Positions 34,036 through 42,407 of a stretch of 55,088 bases of DNA are shown here, piece after piece (position 1 is the first letter of the stretch; each line of letters opens with the position of its first letter). The notes below the pieces were generated by a model that saw only the letters and a list, made by a program, of their open reading frames with translations, had not been told where the DNA came from and ran no database searches. Position numbers and translations under genes: made by a program. Origin of the DNA: Caballeronia temeraria. GTDB taxonomy: Bacteria > Pseudomonadota > Gammaproteobacteria > Burkholderiales > Burkholderiaceae. The stretch is from assembly GCF_001544795.2 (NCBI RefSeq), contig NZ_FCOI02000042.1, positions 1 to 55,088 on the forward strand. The letters run 5' to 3'.

Positions 34036-34737
34036 TCAATCGTTGCGAGGCAGATCGATGCCTTGACGCTTTGCCGCCGCGCGCAAATGGCGCTCGGCCG
34101 CTGCGGCCGCCTCAATGCAATCGCCCCGTTCGATGGCATCGAAGAGTTCGCCGTGCTCGCGCCAGGCGAAGTCGCCGGCGTGGTGCGCCGTCTTTTCCCA
34201 CTGCGCCCGCCGCGCTATCGCGAGTTGGCTATGCAGGAAATCGTGGAACGCGACAAAGTACTCATTTTTCGTCGCCGCCGCGATCGCTCGATGAAAGGCG
34301 ACGTCTGCCGCCGAGGCCGCCTTGGAATCGTTGCGTTTCTCCTCCATTTCGCGGATCGCGGCCTTCATATACTGCAGGTCGGCGCGAGTACGACGTCGCG
34401 CGGCCGCAGTGGCTGCCTGCGTCTCTATCCACAGTCGAAACTCGAACAATTGCGGTAGGTCGACCCGGCTGCCGTCGGGACTGGGAAGGCGAAACACCGT
34501 GCCCGAAGGTGTGCCGGAGATGAACGAGCCGGCACCTCGACGCGCAATCAGCACGCCATCGGACTTCAACTGAGCGATCGCCTCTCGGACGACCGAGCGG
34601 CTGACATTGAGCCGCTCCGAAAGTTGCTGCTCGGTCGGCAAGCGAGATTCCGCCGGGAACGTGCCCGCCTGAATCTCCGCGCGGATCGCTCCTACTACCC
34701 GCTGCACCAGCGAGTCAGGTCTTTCAAGCTCAAGCAT
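34036..34737 (-). CDS. GntR/FadR-subfamily regulator (FCD domain)
   Basis: A 233-residue regulator. The winged helix-turn-helix fills the first 75 residues (FPAESRLPTEQQLSERLNV, then SRSVVREAIAQLKSDG and the wing RRGAGSFIS). The rest is the helical FCD ligand domain (FEFRLWIETQAATAAARR, AFHRAIAAATKNEYF, HGELFDAIERGD). Such proteins are usually repressors released by an organic acid. It lies upstream of the porin operon on the same strand. The shared palindromes in front of it and of the porin suggest that it controls both itself and that operon. Confidence 0.9.
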   Translation of the reverse strand: MLELERPDSLVQRVVGAIRAEIQAGTFPAESRLPTEQQLSERLNVSRSVVREAIAQLKSDGVLIARRGAGSFISGTPSGTVFRLPSPDGSRVDLPQLFEFRLWIETQAATAAARRRTRADLQYMKAAIREMEEKRNDSKAASAADVAFHRAIAAATKNEYFVAFHDFLHSQLAIARRAQWEKTAHHAGDFAWREHGELFDAIERGDCIEAAAAAERHLRAAAKRQGIDLPRND

Positions 34738-34757
34738 TGCGTCTACGATTAATCAGG

Positions 34758-34768
34758 TTGTCGGACAA
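34758..34768. promoter_or_regulatory. Probable autoregulatory GntR operator
   Basis: The palindrome TTGTC-G-GACAA, again preceded by AATCAGG, is about 20 bases before the GntR start codon, where a bound repressor would block its promoter. It differs from the copy at 33975-33985 only in the central base. Confidence 0.7.
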
Positions 34769-34955
34769 TACCGTGCCAGATGTGCCGTGTCAATGTCGAA
34801 GTCACTGCCAGCAACGCGGCGCGCAAGCACAGCCGTCCTTGGCCGAGAGCCCTCGCGTCCGCTGTCGGCCAGGAACCGGCGCGTTGCCCGCCACCGGTTC
34901 CCTGATCGGTCGATGTCTTTGCGACATCGCGCAAGTGTGGTTTGCCGAGCGCGCT

Positions 34956-35873
34956 CTAGGCGCTCGCCGCAAATACGCTCATCCGCTGCAAAATCCAACT
35001 CAGCAGTTCTTCCGCCGCGCCGGAAAGCGGCCGTCGCGCCTTCACAAGAATGCGTGCTTTCGCTGCCTCGAATACCGGATGCAGGATGGGTAACGCGACC
35101 AAATCGCCCGCATCGATCTCCCGGTATACGGAGAACGCACCGATCAACGTCGCGCCTTCGCCGCGGGTCACGAACTGGCGCAGCACCTGCAGAGAGTTGG
35201 TGACGAGCGTTGGTCTGACCTCGACATTTTCTGTGTAGGCGAGCATTTCGATGACTTGTCCCAGACCGAAGGCGGGCGGCATCAATGCGAGCGGATAGCG
35301 CAACATCTCGCCGATGGTAACGGCGCCGCCCCGTTTTGCAAGCGGATGCGCCGCATTGACCAGCAATACCACCGGCTGCGATGACGTCGCCCGATACACG
35401 ATATCGGGATGCGCCGGCGGATTGTACGCGAGGCCGATGTGCGCGCGGCTCTGGGCGACTTCTTCCAGCACGTCGTTGACGGGCAGAATATCGACCGCCA
35501 CATCGAGCTTTGGATACTGCATGTGGAAGTCGCTCAGCACTTCCTCCATCAGGCCGTCGATATAACCCTCGCTGATCGCAAGCCGGATGTGCCCGCGCTC
35601 AAGGCCGTGCAGCGCCCGCAGCCGGTCTTCAAGTTGTTCCTGCTGTGCCTGACAGCCACGCCAGTATTCGAGCAGATGCGACGCCGCTTCGGTCGGCTTT
35701 ACCCCGCGCGCCTGTCGTTCGAACAGTGGCGCGCCGACCTCTTCCTCGAGCAAGCGGATTTGCCGCGTAATGACGGATGCCGCCGTGTTGAGGCTGTCCG
35801 CCGCCGCGCGGATCGAGCCTTGCGCGAGCACTTCATGGAAATACCGCAGCCTTCGTTGATTCAGTTCGCGCAT
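34956..35873 (-). CDS. LysR-type regulator
   Basis: A 305-residue LysR protein. The helix-turn-helix is RLRYFHEVLAQGSIRAAADSLNTAASV followed by ITRQIRLLEEEVGAPLFERQ. The effector domain begins near residue 95 (GHIRLAISEGYIDGL) and keeps the VAQSRAHIGLAYNPP segment. It is transcribed away from the MFS and MlrC-like genes, the usual LysR layout, with a T-N11-A palindrome between, and probably activates them in answer to their substrate. Confidence 0.9.
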   Translation of the reverse strand: MRELNQRRLRYFHEVLAQGSIRAAADSLNTAASVITRQIRLLEEEVGAPLFERQARGVKPTEAASHLLEYWRGCQAQQEQLEDRLRALHGLERGHIRLAISEGYIDGLMEEVLSDFHMQYPKLDVAVDILPVNDVLEEVAQSRAHIGLAYNPPAHPDIVYRATSSQPVVLLVNAAHPLAKRGGAVTIGEMLRYPLALMPPAFGLGQVIEMLAYTENVEVRPTLVTNSLQVLRQFVTRGEGATLIGAFSVYREIDAGDLVALPILHPVFEAAKARILVKARRPLSGAAEELLSWILQRMSVFAASA

Positions 35874-35892
35874 CTCAAGACCACTTTCAAAC

Positions 35893-35911
35893 GTTGCCCA
35901 AGAGGCAACGA
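35893..35911. promoter_or_regulatory. LysR-type operator (T-N11-A) between regulator and MFS gene
   Basis: The 7-base arms CGTTGCC and GGCAACG form a perfect inverted repeat around CAAGA, and TGCC...GGCA gives the T-N11-A spacing typical for LysR boxes. It lies 20 bases from the LysR start and about 90 bases before the MFS start. Confidence 0.65.
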
Positions 35912-36000
35912 TAGCCGGCTTCGGTTGCTCTTGCTCGTCGCGTTTTGGCCGTTGAAGATAGATTCACCTCACGACCGAAAACGTTTACCGGAGAACGCAC

Positions 36001-37284
36001 TTGTCCGCCATTCCCTCCACGCACATGACCGAGCTGCACGCGGCGCTGTATCGCAAGCTCGACTGGCGGTTGCTCCCGTTCCTGCTGCTTTGCTACACAT
36101 TCGCGTATCTCGATCGCGTGAATATCGGATTCGCCAAACTGCAGATGCAGAGCGATCTCGGTTTCTCCGACGCCGTTTATGGCCTCGGCGCGGGTATCTT
36201 CTTTCTCGGCTACGTACTGTTCGAAGTTCCGAGCAATCTCTTGCTGCCGAAGGTCGGTGCACGAAAGACCATCAGCCGCATCATGATTCTTTGGGGTATG
36301 ACATCGGCGGCAATGCTATTCGTGCGCAGCGAAACGACCTTTTATGCGATGCGCTTCCTGCTGGGTGTGTTCGAGGCTGGTTTCGCGCCCGGCATGATTT
36401 TCTATCTGACATACTGGTATGGCCGGTTGCGCATGGCGCAGGTGATGGCGATCGTGATGCTTGCCGGGCCAATCGGCGGCGCCTTCGGCGGGCCGCTCTC
36501 GACCTGGATCATGACGTCTTTCTCTGGCGCGCATGGTCTCGACGGCTGGCAGTGGATGTTTCTCATCGAAGGCCTGCCGTGTGTGCTGTTCGGTGTGCTC
36601 GCGCTGTTCGTACTCGCGGACCGTCCCGCCGACGCGCGCTGGCTTTCTGACGATGAAAAACGTCTGCTCGCGTCCGAACTCGATACTTCCGGCGGTCATC
36701 ATTCGTTCGCGCAGGTCGCGCGCGATCCTCGTGTCTATCTGATGGCCGTGCCGTACTTTTGCTTCATCTGCGGCATCTATGCCGTGAGTTTCTGGCTCCC
36801 TTCCATCATCAAGGCGGCGGGCGTCAAGGACACGATGCAGATCGGTCTGTATTCCGCGATTCCCTATGTCGCCGCCGCCATCACGATGATTTGCATCGGA
36901 CGCAGTTCCGACCGTCGCGGCGAGCGGCGCTATCACAGCGCGGTTCCGGCTCTCGTCGGCTCGCTGGCGCTCGCGCTCGCAACCTTCTTCGGCGGCGATC
37001 TGGCGATATCGCTGAGTTGCATGACCATCGCGACTGCGATGATGTGGTCCGCCTACACGGTGTTCTGGGCGATGCCTTCCGAGCATTTGAAGGGCGACGC
37101 CGCCTCGGGTGGGATCGCGCTCATCAACACCATTGGGCTGATCGGCGGCTTTCTCAGCCCGACGATCATCGGCTGGGCACAAAGCGCGACCGGCAGCCTG
37201 CACGCCGGCTTATACGTGATGGTCGCGCTGCTTGCCATCGGCGCGCTCGTGCTGATCCTCATGCGTCCCGCCCGTGCGGCGTGA
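36001..37284 (+). CDS. MFS transporter, ACS type
   Basis: A 427-residue importer with the ACS opening YRKLDWRLLPFLLLCYTFAY then LDRVNIGFAKLQMQ, and FFLGYVLFEVPSNLLLPKVGARKTISRI. It is a second, separate organic anion:proton symporter, only distantly like the one at 30496. The start is TTG at 36001 with GGAG before it; the ATG at 36025 or nearby would be an alternative with a slightly shorter amino end. The metallopeptidase-like gene follows after 47 bases and is probably in the same message. Confidence 0.85.
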   Translation: MSAIPSTHMTELHAALYRKLDWRLLPFLLLCYTFAYLDRVNIGFAKLQMQSDLGFSDAVYGLGAGIFFLGYVLFEVPSNLLLPKVGARKTISRIMILWGMTSAAMLFVRSETTFYAMRFLLGVFEAGFAPGMIFYLTYWYGRLRMAQVMAIVMLAGPIGGAFGGPLSTWIMTSFSGAHGLDGWQWMFLIEGLPCVLFGVLALFVLADRPADARWLSDDEKRLLASELDTSGGHHSFAQVARDPRVYLMAVPYFCFICGIYAVSFWLPSIIKAAGVKDTMQIGLYSAIPYVAAAITMICIGRSSDRRGERRYHSAVPALVGSLALALATFFGGDLAISLSCMTIATAMMWSAYTVFWAMPSEHLKGDAASGGIALINTIGLIGGFLSPTIIGWAQSATGSLHAGLYVMVALLAIGALVLILMRPARAA

Positions 37285-37331
37285 CCTTCGCCCATTCATC
37301 GAACAAACTACGAGAACGAGAGGCTTGCATC

Positions 37332-38828
37332 TTGCCGAATTCCAGTCGCACCATTCTCATCGCCGGGTTCCAGCACGAAACGAACACGTTCGCGCCCTCG
37401 AAAGCCACCTATGAAAGCTTCGAGCGCGGCGAAGGTTTTCCGCTGATGTGTCGCGGCGCCGACGTGCTCGCGCTGCGCGAGGTCAACATTCCCGCAGGGG
37501 GATTCATTCGCGCGGCGCAAGCGTCGGGGCACACGCTAGTGCCAGTCATCTGGGCGGGCGCGAGTCCATCGGCGCACGTCACGCGCGACGCCTTCGAGCG
37601 GATCGCGGGCGAAGTCGTCGAGGCCGCGAGTACGCGCGACTTCGACGCGGTCTACCTGGATCTGCATGGCGCGATGGTCGCCGAGCATGTCGACGACGGC
37701 GAAGGCGAGCTCCTCGCGCGCGTACGCGAGATAGTCGGGCGCGATGTGCCGATCGTCGCTTCGCTCGATCTGCATGCAAACGTCACGGAACGCATGTTGC
37801 GTAACGCCGACGCGCTGGTCGCATACCGCACGTATCCGCATGTCGATATGGCGGACACGGGTGCGCGCGCGGCCGCGCTGCTCGAACGGCTCCTGGCGGG
37901 CGAGACGCTGCACGGCGCGTCGCGGCGGTTGCCATTCCTGATTCCGATCAACGGCATGTGCACCTTGCTCGAGCCGTCGCGCGGGATGTACGAGTCCGTG
38001 AGCGCGGCAGAGGCGGGCGCGGTGGTGTCCGCGTCGTTCGCGCCGGGTTTTCCGGCAGCAGATTTCGCCGAATGCGGTCCGGTGATCTGGGCTTACGCAC
38101 ATTCGGCCGAGGAGGCGGAAGCGGCCGTCGACGCGCTGTACAGCCGCATGCTCGCTGAAGAGTCCGCCTGGTGCGTGCCGTTTCTCTCGCCCGACGAGGC
38201 CGTGCGCGAAGCGATGCGACTGTCGAACGGTGCAAGCCGTCCGGTTGTGATTGCGGATACGCAGGACAATCCTGGCGCGGGTGGCGATGCCAACACAATG
38301 GAGATGCTGCGTGCACTGGTACGCAATGGCGCGAACGGCGCGGCCTTCGGGCTGATCTACGATCCCGCTGCGGCGGCGGCTGCGCATCGTGCGGGCGTCG
38401 GCGCGCGCTTGGAACTGTCGCTGGGCGGGCAATCCAACGTACCGGGCGATGCGCCGTTCGCCGGCGTATTCGAGGTCGTATCGCTATCTGATGGACGTTG
38501 CCGCTACGACGGCCCGATGATGAACGGGATGCAAGCTGAGCTTGGCCCTGTGGCATGTCTGCGTTTCGATGACGTGCTGATCGCGGTGAGCTCGCGCAAG
38601 GCGCAGATGCTGGATCGAAATCTTTATCGCGTGGCCGGTATCCAGCCTGAGGAGATGAGGATTTTGGTGAACAAGAGCTCGGTGCATTTCCGTGCAGATT
38701 TCGAGCCGATCGCCAAGGCCGTGCTTGTCGCGAAAGCGCCCGGCCCAATGGTGGCTGACCCGGCTGACTTGCCTTGGACACGCCTTGCGCGCGGGATGCG
38801 TACCCGTCCGGGTGGCGAGGCGTTCTAG
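37332..38828 (+). CDS. M81 family (MlrC-like) metallopeptidase/hydrolase
   Basis: A 498-residue protein of the MlrC family, named after the last step of microcystin breakdown. Visible marks are AGFQHETNTFAPS at the start, VYLDLHGAMVAEH, IVASLDLHANVTERM and AYRTYPHVDMADTG (zinc-binding region), and the separate MlrC carboxy domain with VIADTQDNPGAGGDANTMEML. Most relatives in soil Proteobacteria sit next to transporters and act on unknown small substrates rather than on toxins. The frame is open far upstream; the TTG at 37332 after GAACGAGAGG gives the normal amino end. Confidence 0.85.
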   Translation: MPNSSRTILIAGFQHETNTFAPSKATYESFERGEGFPLMCRGADVLALREVNIPAGGFIRAAQASGHTLVPVIWAGASPSAHVTRDAFERIAGEVVEAASTRDFDAVYLDLHGAMVAEHVDDGEGELLARVREIVGRDVPIVASLDLHANVTERMLRNADALVAYRTYPHVDMADTGARAAALLERLLAGETLHGASRRLPFLIPINGMCTLLEPSRGMYESVSAAEAGAVVSASFAPGFPAADFAECGPVIWAYAHSAEEAEAAVDALYSRMLAEESAWCVPFLSPDEAVREAMRLSNGASRPVVIADTQDNPGAGGDANTMEMLRALVRNGANGAAFGLIYDPAAAAAAHRAGVGARLELSLGGQSNVPGDAPFAGVFEVVSLSDGRCRYDGPMMNGMQAELGPVACLRFDDVLIAVSSRKAQMLDRNLYRVAGIQPEEMRILVNKSSVHFRADFEPIAKAVLVAKAPGPMVADPADLPWTRLARGMRTRPGGEAF

Positions 38829-38931
38829 GTAGGCAGCGGATTCACGTCGGCGAAGGCGATTCCTATCGGCAGGCGCGGCGACGACAGTCGTTGCGCCGAG
38901 AAGCGCTACTGACGTCCTCGGGCAGCGAGGG

Positions 38932-39057
38932 GAATGGGTCGCCTGGTACAACCATTGTCGGCTCATGGAACCGCTCGGCTATATCCCGCCCGCCGAGGCT
39001 GAGGCAAACCACTACAGGCAACTCAGAAATGCCGCTGACGTGCCTGCATTAACTTAA
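38932..39057 (+). pseudogene. IS3-family OrfB carboxy-terminal scrap
   Basis: The frame reads EWVAWYNHCRLMEPLGYIPP then AEAEANHYRQLRN and ends with TAA at 39055-39057, the normal end of an IS3 OrfB. Nothing of the rest of the gene is present upstream. An end resembling that of the IS3 element at 3084-4205 follows at 39066-39091. Confidence 0.75.
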
Positions 39058-39065
39058 ACCGACCG

Positions 39066-39091
39066 GCCTCCACGATTCCCGGTGCGGTTCA
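39066..39091 (-). repeat. Probable right end of an IS3-type element
   Basis: GCCTCCACGATTCCCGG then TGCGGTTCA resembles the right inverted repeat at 4180-4205 (CTCC near the start and CGGTTCA at the end). The last twelve bases CGGTGCGGTTCA are repeated exactly in tandem at 39092-39103. Confidence 0.5.
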
Positions 39092-39104
39092 CGGTGCGGT
39101 TCAC

Positions 39105-39245
39105 TTCAACCTCGAGCCGGAGTTCTGCCTGGACGGAACACAGTTCGATCATCTTTTGGCGGACGGCGAAGCGTTTGCCATCGGCGGCATGACTGCAAAG
39201 GCGATGCACGTGCCTGGGCACACGCCCGCTGACATTCGATGGTGT
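39105..39245 (+). pseudogene. MBL-fold metallo-hydrolase fragment
   Basis: The frame reads FNLEPEFCLDGTQFDHLLAD then GEAFAIGGMTAKAMHVPGHTPADI, which is the middle of an MBL-fold hydrolase of the persulfide dioxygenase/Blh type (the VPGHTP turn supplies a metal ligand His). The HxHxDH metal site before it and the carboxy half are missing. It joins directly to the IS3 end, so the gene was probably cut by a rearrangement there. Confidence 0.65.
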
Positions 39246-39347
39246 GTGGCATCTGCCAGCCGCCGTCACGGGCAGGTAAGACCAAGGCGGCCGCGAAAGC
39301 CGCGCTCAAGCGAGACGCCGCCTTGCGGGCAAAAGCGGCCTGAGCGT

Positions 39348-40826
39348 TTATCCGCGAGCGGCCTTCGGCACGTTAAAGAGCCGAAGCAGTTCGTCGCGAA
39401 CATCCGAGATGTCGAGCACGTGTTGCGCCCGCGTGAGCGCAACATACAGCAGCCGCATCTCGTCCTCGTCCGAGGTCAGCCGACCGTCGACCATCTTGAA
39501 GCGGAAGTCGTTGACGATCCGCACCCGCTTCCATTCCAGTCCCTTCGCCCGGTGAATGGTCGAGATGACATAGTCAGCTTGGCCTTCGGGCGTTTGGCGT
39601 TGAGCGAGTGCGCGCAAGTAATCCGTGCCGCGATCGTCGACGATCTCTACGACAGGCAGCAAGTCGCGTCCGACCGCGCTGCGCGCGAAAGCCTGCGCTT
39701 CTTTCCAGTTCTCGAATAGCGATAGGGCGGTTGGTCGGAAGGTCCGCCTTCCGTTGAGCAACTGATCAGCACCGTCCGCAAAGGCAATGATCTCGCTCGG
39801 GTTCATGCGAAGCGCCGGTCGGTGCCCCATCTCAATGCCCGCCGCGAACTGCCAGATTGCCGTCGCGTTCTTGCGGCAAAGCACCGCGTCGACGGGCGGC
39901 TGCACTGATGGATCTTCGACCATGATCGAGCCGATGGTCGGCTGGCCTCGGATCGGGGTGGATTCCCCAAGCAGTGCGAGCACGCAACTCGCGAGTCCTG
40001 CGAAGGTCGGCCCGAAACGAAACGACTCAGTCAGCGGTCGCTCTGGCGCATTGATCTGTGCCATCGCGTTGACCGCGCCGCGCCACTCGTAGATCTGCTG
40101 GTACGGATCGCCCACGTAGATCGTCTGCGCGTGTCGTTGCTTGGCAAGAACGGACAGCATGATCCCATCGCTATCCTGGGCTTCGTCGAACAAGATGAAG
40201 TCGGCGTTGATACGCGGATTGGACTGGCCCCACACCTTCAGATAAACGTCCGGCTGTATCGCCTTCAGACCGCGTGGGTTGATGCTTTCCGCCCACAACC
40301 GCCCAACGCTAGGCGCGAGCTGCTCGCGAAGCCAGTCGGCCGCGTCGTCGCGGATCTTTTCGTCGACCGGTATGTGAAAGGGCTGTGGCGTATCGTCAGC
40401 GGACCGACAAAAGCGGCCGAGACCGTCGGCGATCATCCGGCCGATCTCGAACGGCGCGACTTCCGCATTCTTTCCCGTGATGGTCGGCACTTCGATAGGA
40501 CCGAACCCATATCGCGCGGCCAGTTCGTGCGGCGGCTCGGACGGCAGGTTGATGCGCGCGGTCAGCCACGCGGGGGTGCTAGCGTAGGCGAGCGAATGGA
40601 CGGTGCGGGCTGAGACGTTGGCCGGAAAGCCGCGGCGCGCCGAGTCCGCGATCTCCTTGTTGAACGCCAGATAGCTACCGCGCCGGCCAGTGAGTTGCTG
40701 GGCGACGAGCCGAAGCGTCGAAGTCTTGCCTGCGCCCGCATACGCTTTGACCTTCAGGTCGCCGCCGCCTTTTGCGGCTTCGACGACGGCTTCCTGTTCC
40801 GCCGTGGGTTTGTATGCCTTGGCCAC
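39348..40826 (-). CDS. UvrD/Rep-like superfamily 1 DNA helicase
   Basis: A 492-residue helicase. Motifs in order: Walker A (KAYAGAGKTSTL, residues 28-39), motif Ia and Ib (YLAFNKEIADSARRGFP, then ARTVHSLAYA), Walker B (FILFDEAQDSDGIML), motif III (YVGDPYQQIYEWRGA), motif IV (ESFRFG), motif V (STIHRAKGLEWKRV) and motif VI (LLYVALTRAQHVLDI). The compact size and the FNK block recall bacterial FBH1-like helicases rather than UvrD itself. The GTG at 40826 after GGAAGAGC is chosen over a TTG eight codons upstream. It is the last of five minus-strand genes; the others are unknown. It has no nuclease domain. Confidence 0.85.
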   Translation of the reverse strand: MAKAYKPTAEQEAVVEAAKGGGDLKVKAYAGAGKTSTLRLVAQQLTGRRGSYLAFNKEIADSARRGFPANVSARTVHSLAYASTPAWLTARINLPSEPPHELAARYGFGPIEVPTITGKNAEVAPFEIGRMIADGLGRFCRSADDTPQPFHIPVDEKIRDDAADWLREQLAPSVGRLWAESINPRGLKAIQPDVYLKVWGQSNPRINADFILFDEAQDSDGIMLSVLAKQRHAQTIYVGDPYQQIYEWRGAVNAMAQINAPERPLTESFRFGPTFAGLASCVLALLGESTPIRGQPTIGSIMVEDPSVQPPVDAVLCRKNATAIWQFAAGIEMGHRPALRMNPSEIIAFADGADQLLNGRRTFRPTALSLFENWKEAQAFARSAVGRDLLPVVEIVDDRGTDYLRALAQRQTPEGQADYVISTIHRAKGLEWKRVRIVNDFRFKMVDGRLTSDEDEMRLLYVALTRAQHVLDISDVRDELLRLFNVPKAARG

Positions 40827-40907
40827 CGATCGCTCTTCCAACGAAAACAAGCAGTGTGCCGCATGTTCGACCGACCGGTGCCGGCGCGGCCGCCACGCTC
40901 GCTGCTG

Positions 40908-41165
40908 CTACTTGCGTCCGTCGGCGATGAAGCGAGGCGGAAAGATGATGCAGCCGTGCTCGTCGCGCTCGACGGGCAGGTCTGAACTGTCCAGCATCTT
41001 CTCGACGTCCTGGACCTCGGGCAATGGGGGCCACGGCCACGCTTTTGTCGCCCATGATGGGATCCAGTCCTGACGAACAAGGCCGAATTCTTCTGGCTCG
41101 TCCCATATCGAATCGAACGTTTGATCGAGAAGTTGCTGCATATAGGCGACGTGCTCAAGACGCAT
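40908..41165 (-). CDS. Small hypothetical protein (helicase cluster)
   Basis: An 85-residue acidic protein rich in Trp and Pro (WDEPEEFGLVRQDWIPSWATKAWPWPPLPE), ending in GCIIFPPRFIADGRK. No family is recognised. It starts three bases after the stop of the 43-residue gene and ends 81 bases before the helicase, so it is probably translated by coupling. An ATG at 41141 is an alternative start. Confidence 0.6.
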   Translation of the reverse strand: MRLEHVAYMQQLLDQTFDSIWDEPEEFGLVRQDWIPSWATKAWPWPPLPEVQDVEKMLDSSDLPVERDEHGCIIFPPRFIADGRK

Positions 41166-41168
41166 CGA

Positions 41169-41300
41169 CTACCAGTGGCGTCGGACGCGGTCTTCGCCGG
41201 CGATTACGGCGCGCGACTCAAGATCGAGCACGAACCGGTGCTTCATGTAGGGCTCGCTGGCCCACAGCGAATCCCATTCTCCGACCGCATATCGTTGCAT
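41169..41300 (-). CDS. Very small protein, 43 residues (helicase cluster)
   Basis: A reading frame MQRYAVGEWDSLWASEPYMK followed by HRFVLDLESRAVIAGE and a stop at 41169. It has a strong AGGAG five bases before the ATG (41306-41310 on the plus strand), which overlaps the stop codon of the 128-residue gene. The next gene begins three bases after its stop. Such tight packing argues that it is real in spite of its size. No family is recognised. Confidence 0.6.
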   Translation of the reverse strand: MQRYAVGEWDSLWASEPYMKHRFVLDLESRAVIAGEDRVRRHW

Positions 41301-41308
41301 CGACGCTC

Positions 41309-41695
41309 CTAGTCCCAGCCCCAATCGTGACGCTCTTTCGCATGGAGAGCCAACCCAAGAATATCCGGTAAGCCAAACGACGACGTCCCTCTTTTTGCCG
41401 CAATGAATTGGTCAACGAGTGTCGGCTTCACCCTGAGCATCACCATCGCCTTCAGTTCGTCATAGTCGAAAAGATGCATCATCGCGGGTCGGTTCGCGAC
41501 CAACGCGCTAATCTCCCGACAGCGAACCGCCTCGCGAGCGCTCGCCAAGCCGTACTTTTGCCGCACATGCTCATGGACGTCGCGACGTGCCTGAATGCGA
41601 TCTTCTTTCGTCTTGTACTGCTCGAATACGTCAAATTCAATGTCCAAAAGCGCGAGGCTTATCTCGTTTCCTGCTTGTATAAATCTCGGCGGCAC
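41309..41695 (-). CDS. Hypothetical protein (helicase cluster)
   Basis: A 128-residue protein starting with GTG after a GAGAGG stretch. It is soluble and mostly helical in look (KTKEDRIQARRDVHEHVRQKY, then DELKAMVMLRVKPTLVDQFI) with no known motif. It lies 90 bases after the 152-residue gene and its stop overlaps the ribosome site of the 43-residue gene. Confidence 0.65.
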   Translation of the reverse strand: MPPRFIQAGNEISLALLDIEFDVFEQYKTKEDRIQARRDVHEHVRQKYGLASAREAVRCREISALVANRPAMMHLFDYDELKAMVMLRVKPTLVDQFIAAKRGTSSFGLPDILGLALHAKERHDWGWD

Positions 41696-41785
41696 AGCAG
41701 ATCCTCTCTCCTAAAATAATTTCGGCGGTAGAAGACGTCATAGCGGCCAAACCAGCGAAATTCTTAAGGGCTTGCCGAAAAGTCC

Positions 41786-42244
41786 TTATTTGGACCGTCG
41801 TTTTAGAACCTTCAGCAGCCACGCGTCGACGGGGCGCGCACTTGCTAGGTCCACAAATATGGGCAAACTGCCGCCGACGATGTCGCGCGACTCAACGGCG
41901 ACAACCGCCGGTTTCCATGGTTCGCCAACTCGCCGAGTGCCCGGCAGGTCAGCCGCGTTGAAGTCGAGCGAGTACTCGATGAATCCCTGATCCGTTTCCA
42001 CCACGACGCGCGTGCGGTCGACGCGAATGCCCCGAAGCTCTTGGCCGACAATGCGACCGATGACGACGTCGAGTTCTTGCTCTCGCGCGAAGCGAACGGT
42101 TCCTGCGTTGTGGTTACGAAGCAGGTGGACCACAACAGCCGCTGTGGGCTTTTCTTCAAGTAGCACCAAGCGGTAAGTCGCGACGCGAGGCTCCCGTTTC
42201 TCATTCGCGTAGACGATGTCTCTGAGTTGACCTAGATACGCCAT
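41786..42244 (-). CDS. Hypothetical protein (helicase cluster, first gene)
   Basis: A 152-residue protein starting with MAYLGQLRDIVYANEKRE. A GGAGGGAGC ribosome site before 42244 fixes the start, 29 codons inside the open frame. A beta-rich middle (TYRLVLLEEKPTAAVVVHLL, VRVDRTRVVVETDQGFIEYS-like strands) and a basic end (LLKVLKRRSK) are visible. I recognise no family. It is the first of five minus-strand genes ending in the helicase. Confidence 0.65.
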   Translation of the reverse strand: MAYLGQLRDIVYANEKREPRVATYRLVLLEEKPTAAVVVHLLRNHNAGTVRFAREQELDVVIGRIVGQELRGIRVDRTRVVVETDQGFIEYSLDFNAADLPGTRRVGEPWKPAVVAVESRDIVGGSLPIFVDLASARPVDAWLLKVLKRRSK

Positions 42245-42407
42245 GCTCCCTCCGTTAGCTGCCGCGACACTATCGTCACGACTCACTACCGAGCCTACGG
42301 AGCGGCCAGCGAAGTCAAGGCAAGGCGGCAAACCGATCTAGGGTGCGATGTGGCGTTCATAATGCTGTCGAGCAGCCATATGCCGCCGCTAACTTTACCG
42401 ACAAAAA

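Noticed and set aside
39241..39347. Open frame continuing after the metallo-hydrolase scrap with a Lys/Ala-rich end
   Set aside because: Low-complexity end with no family resemblance; likely chance extension of the scrap.
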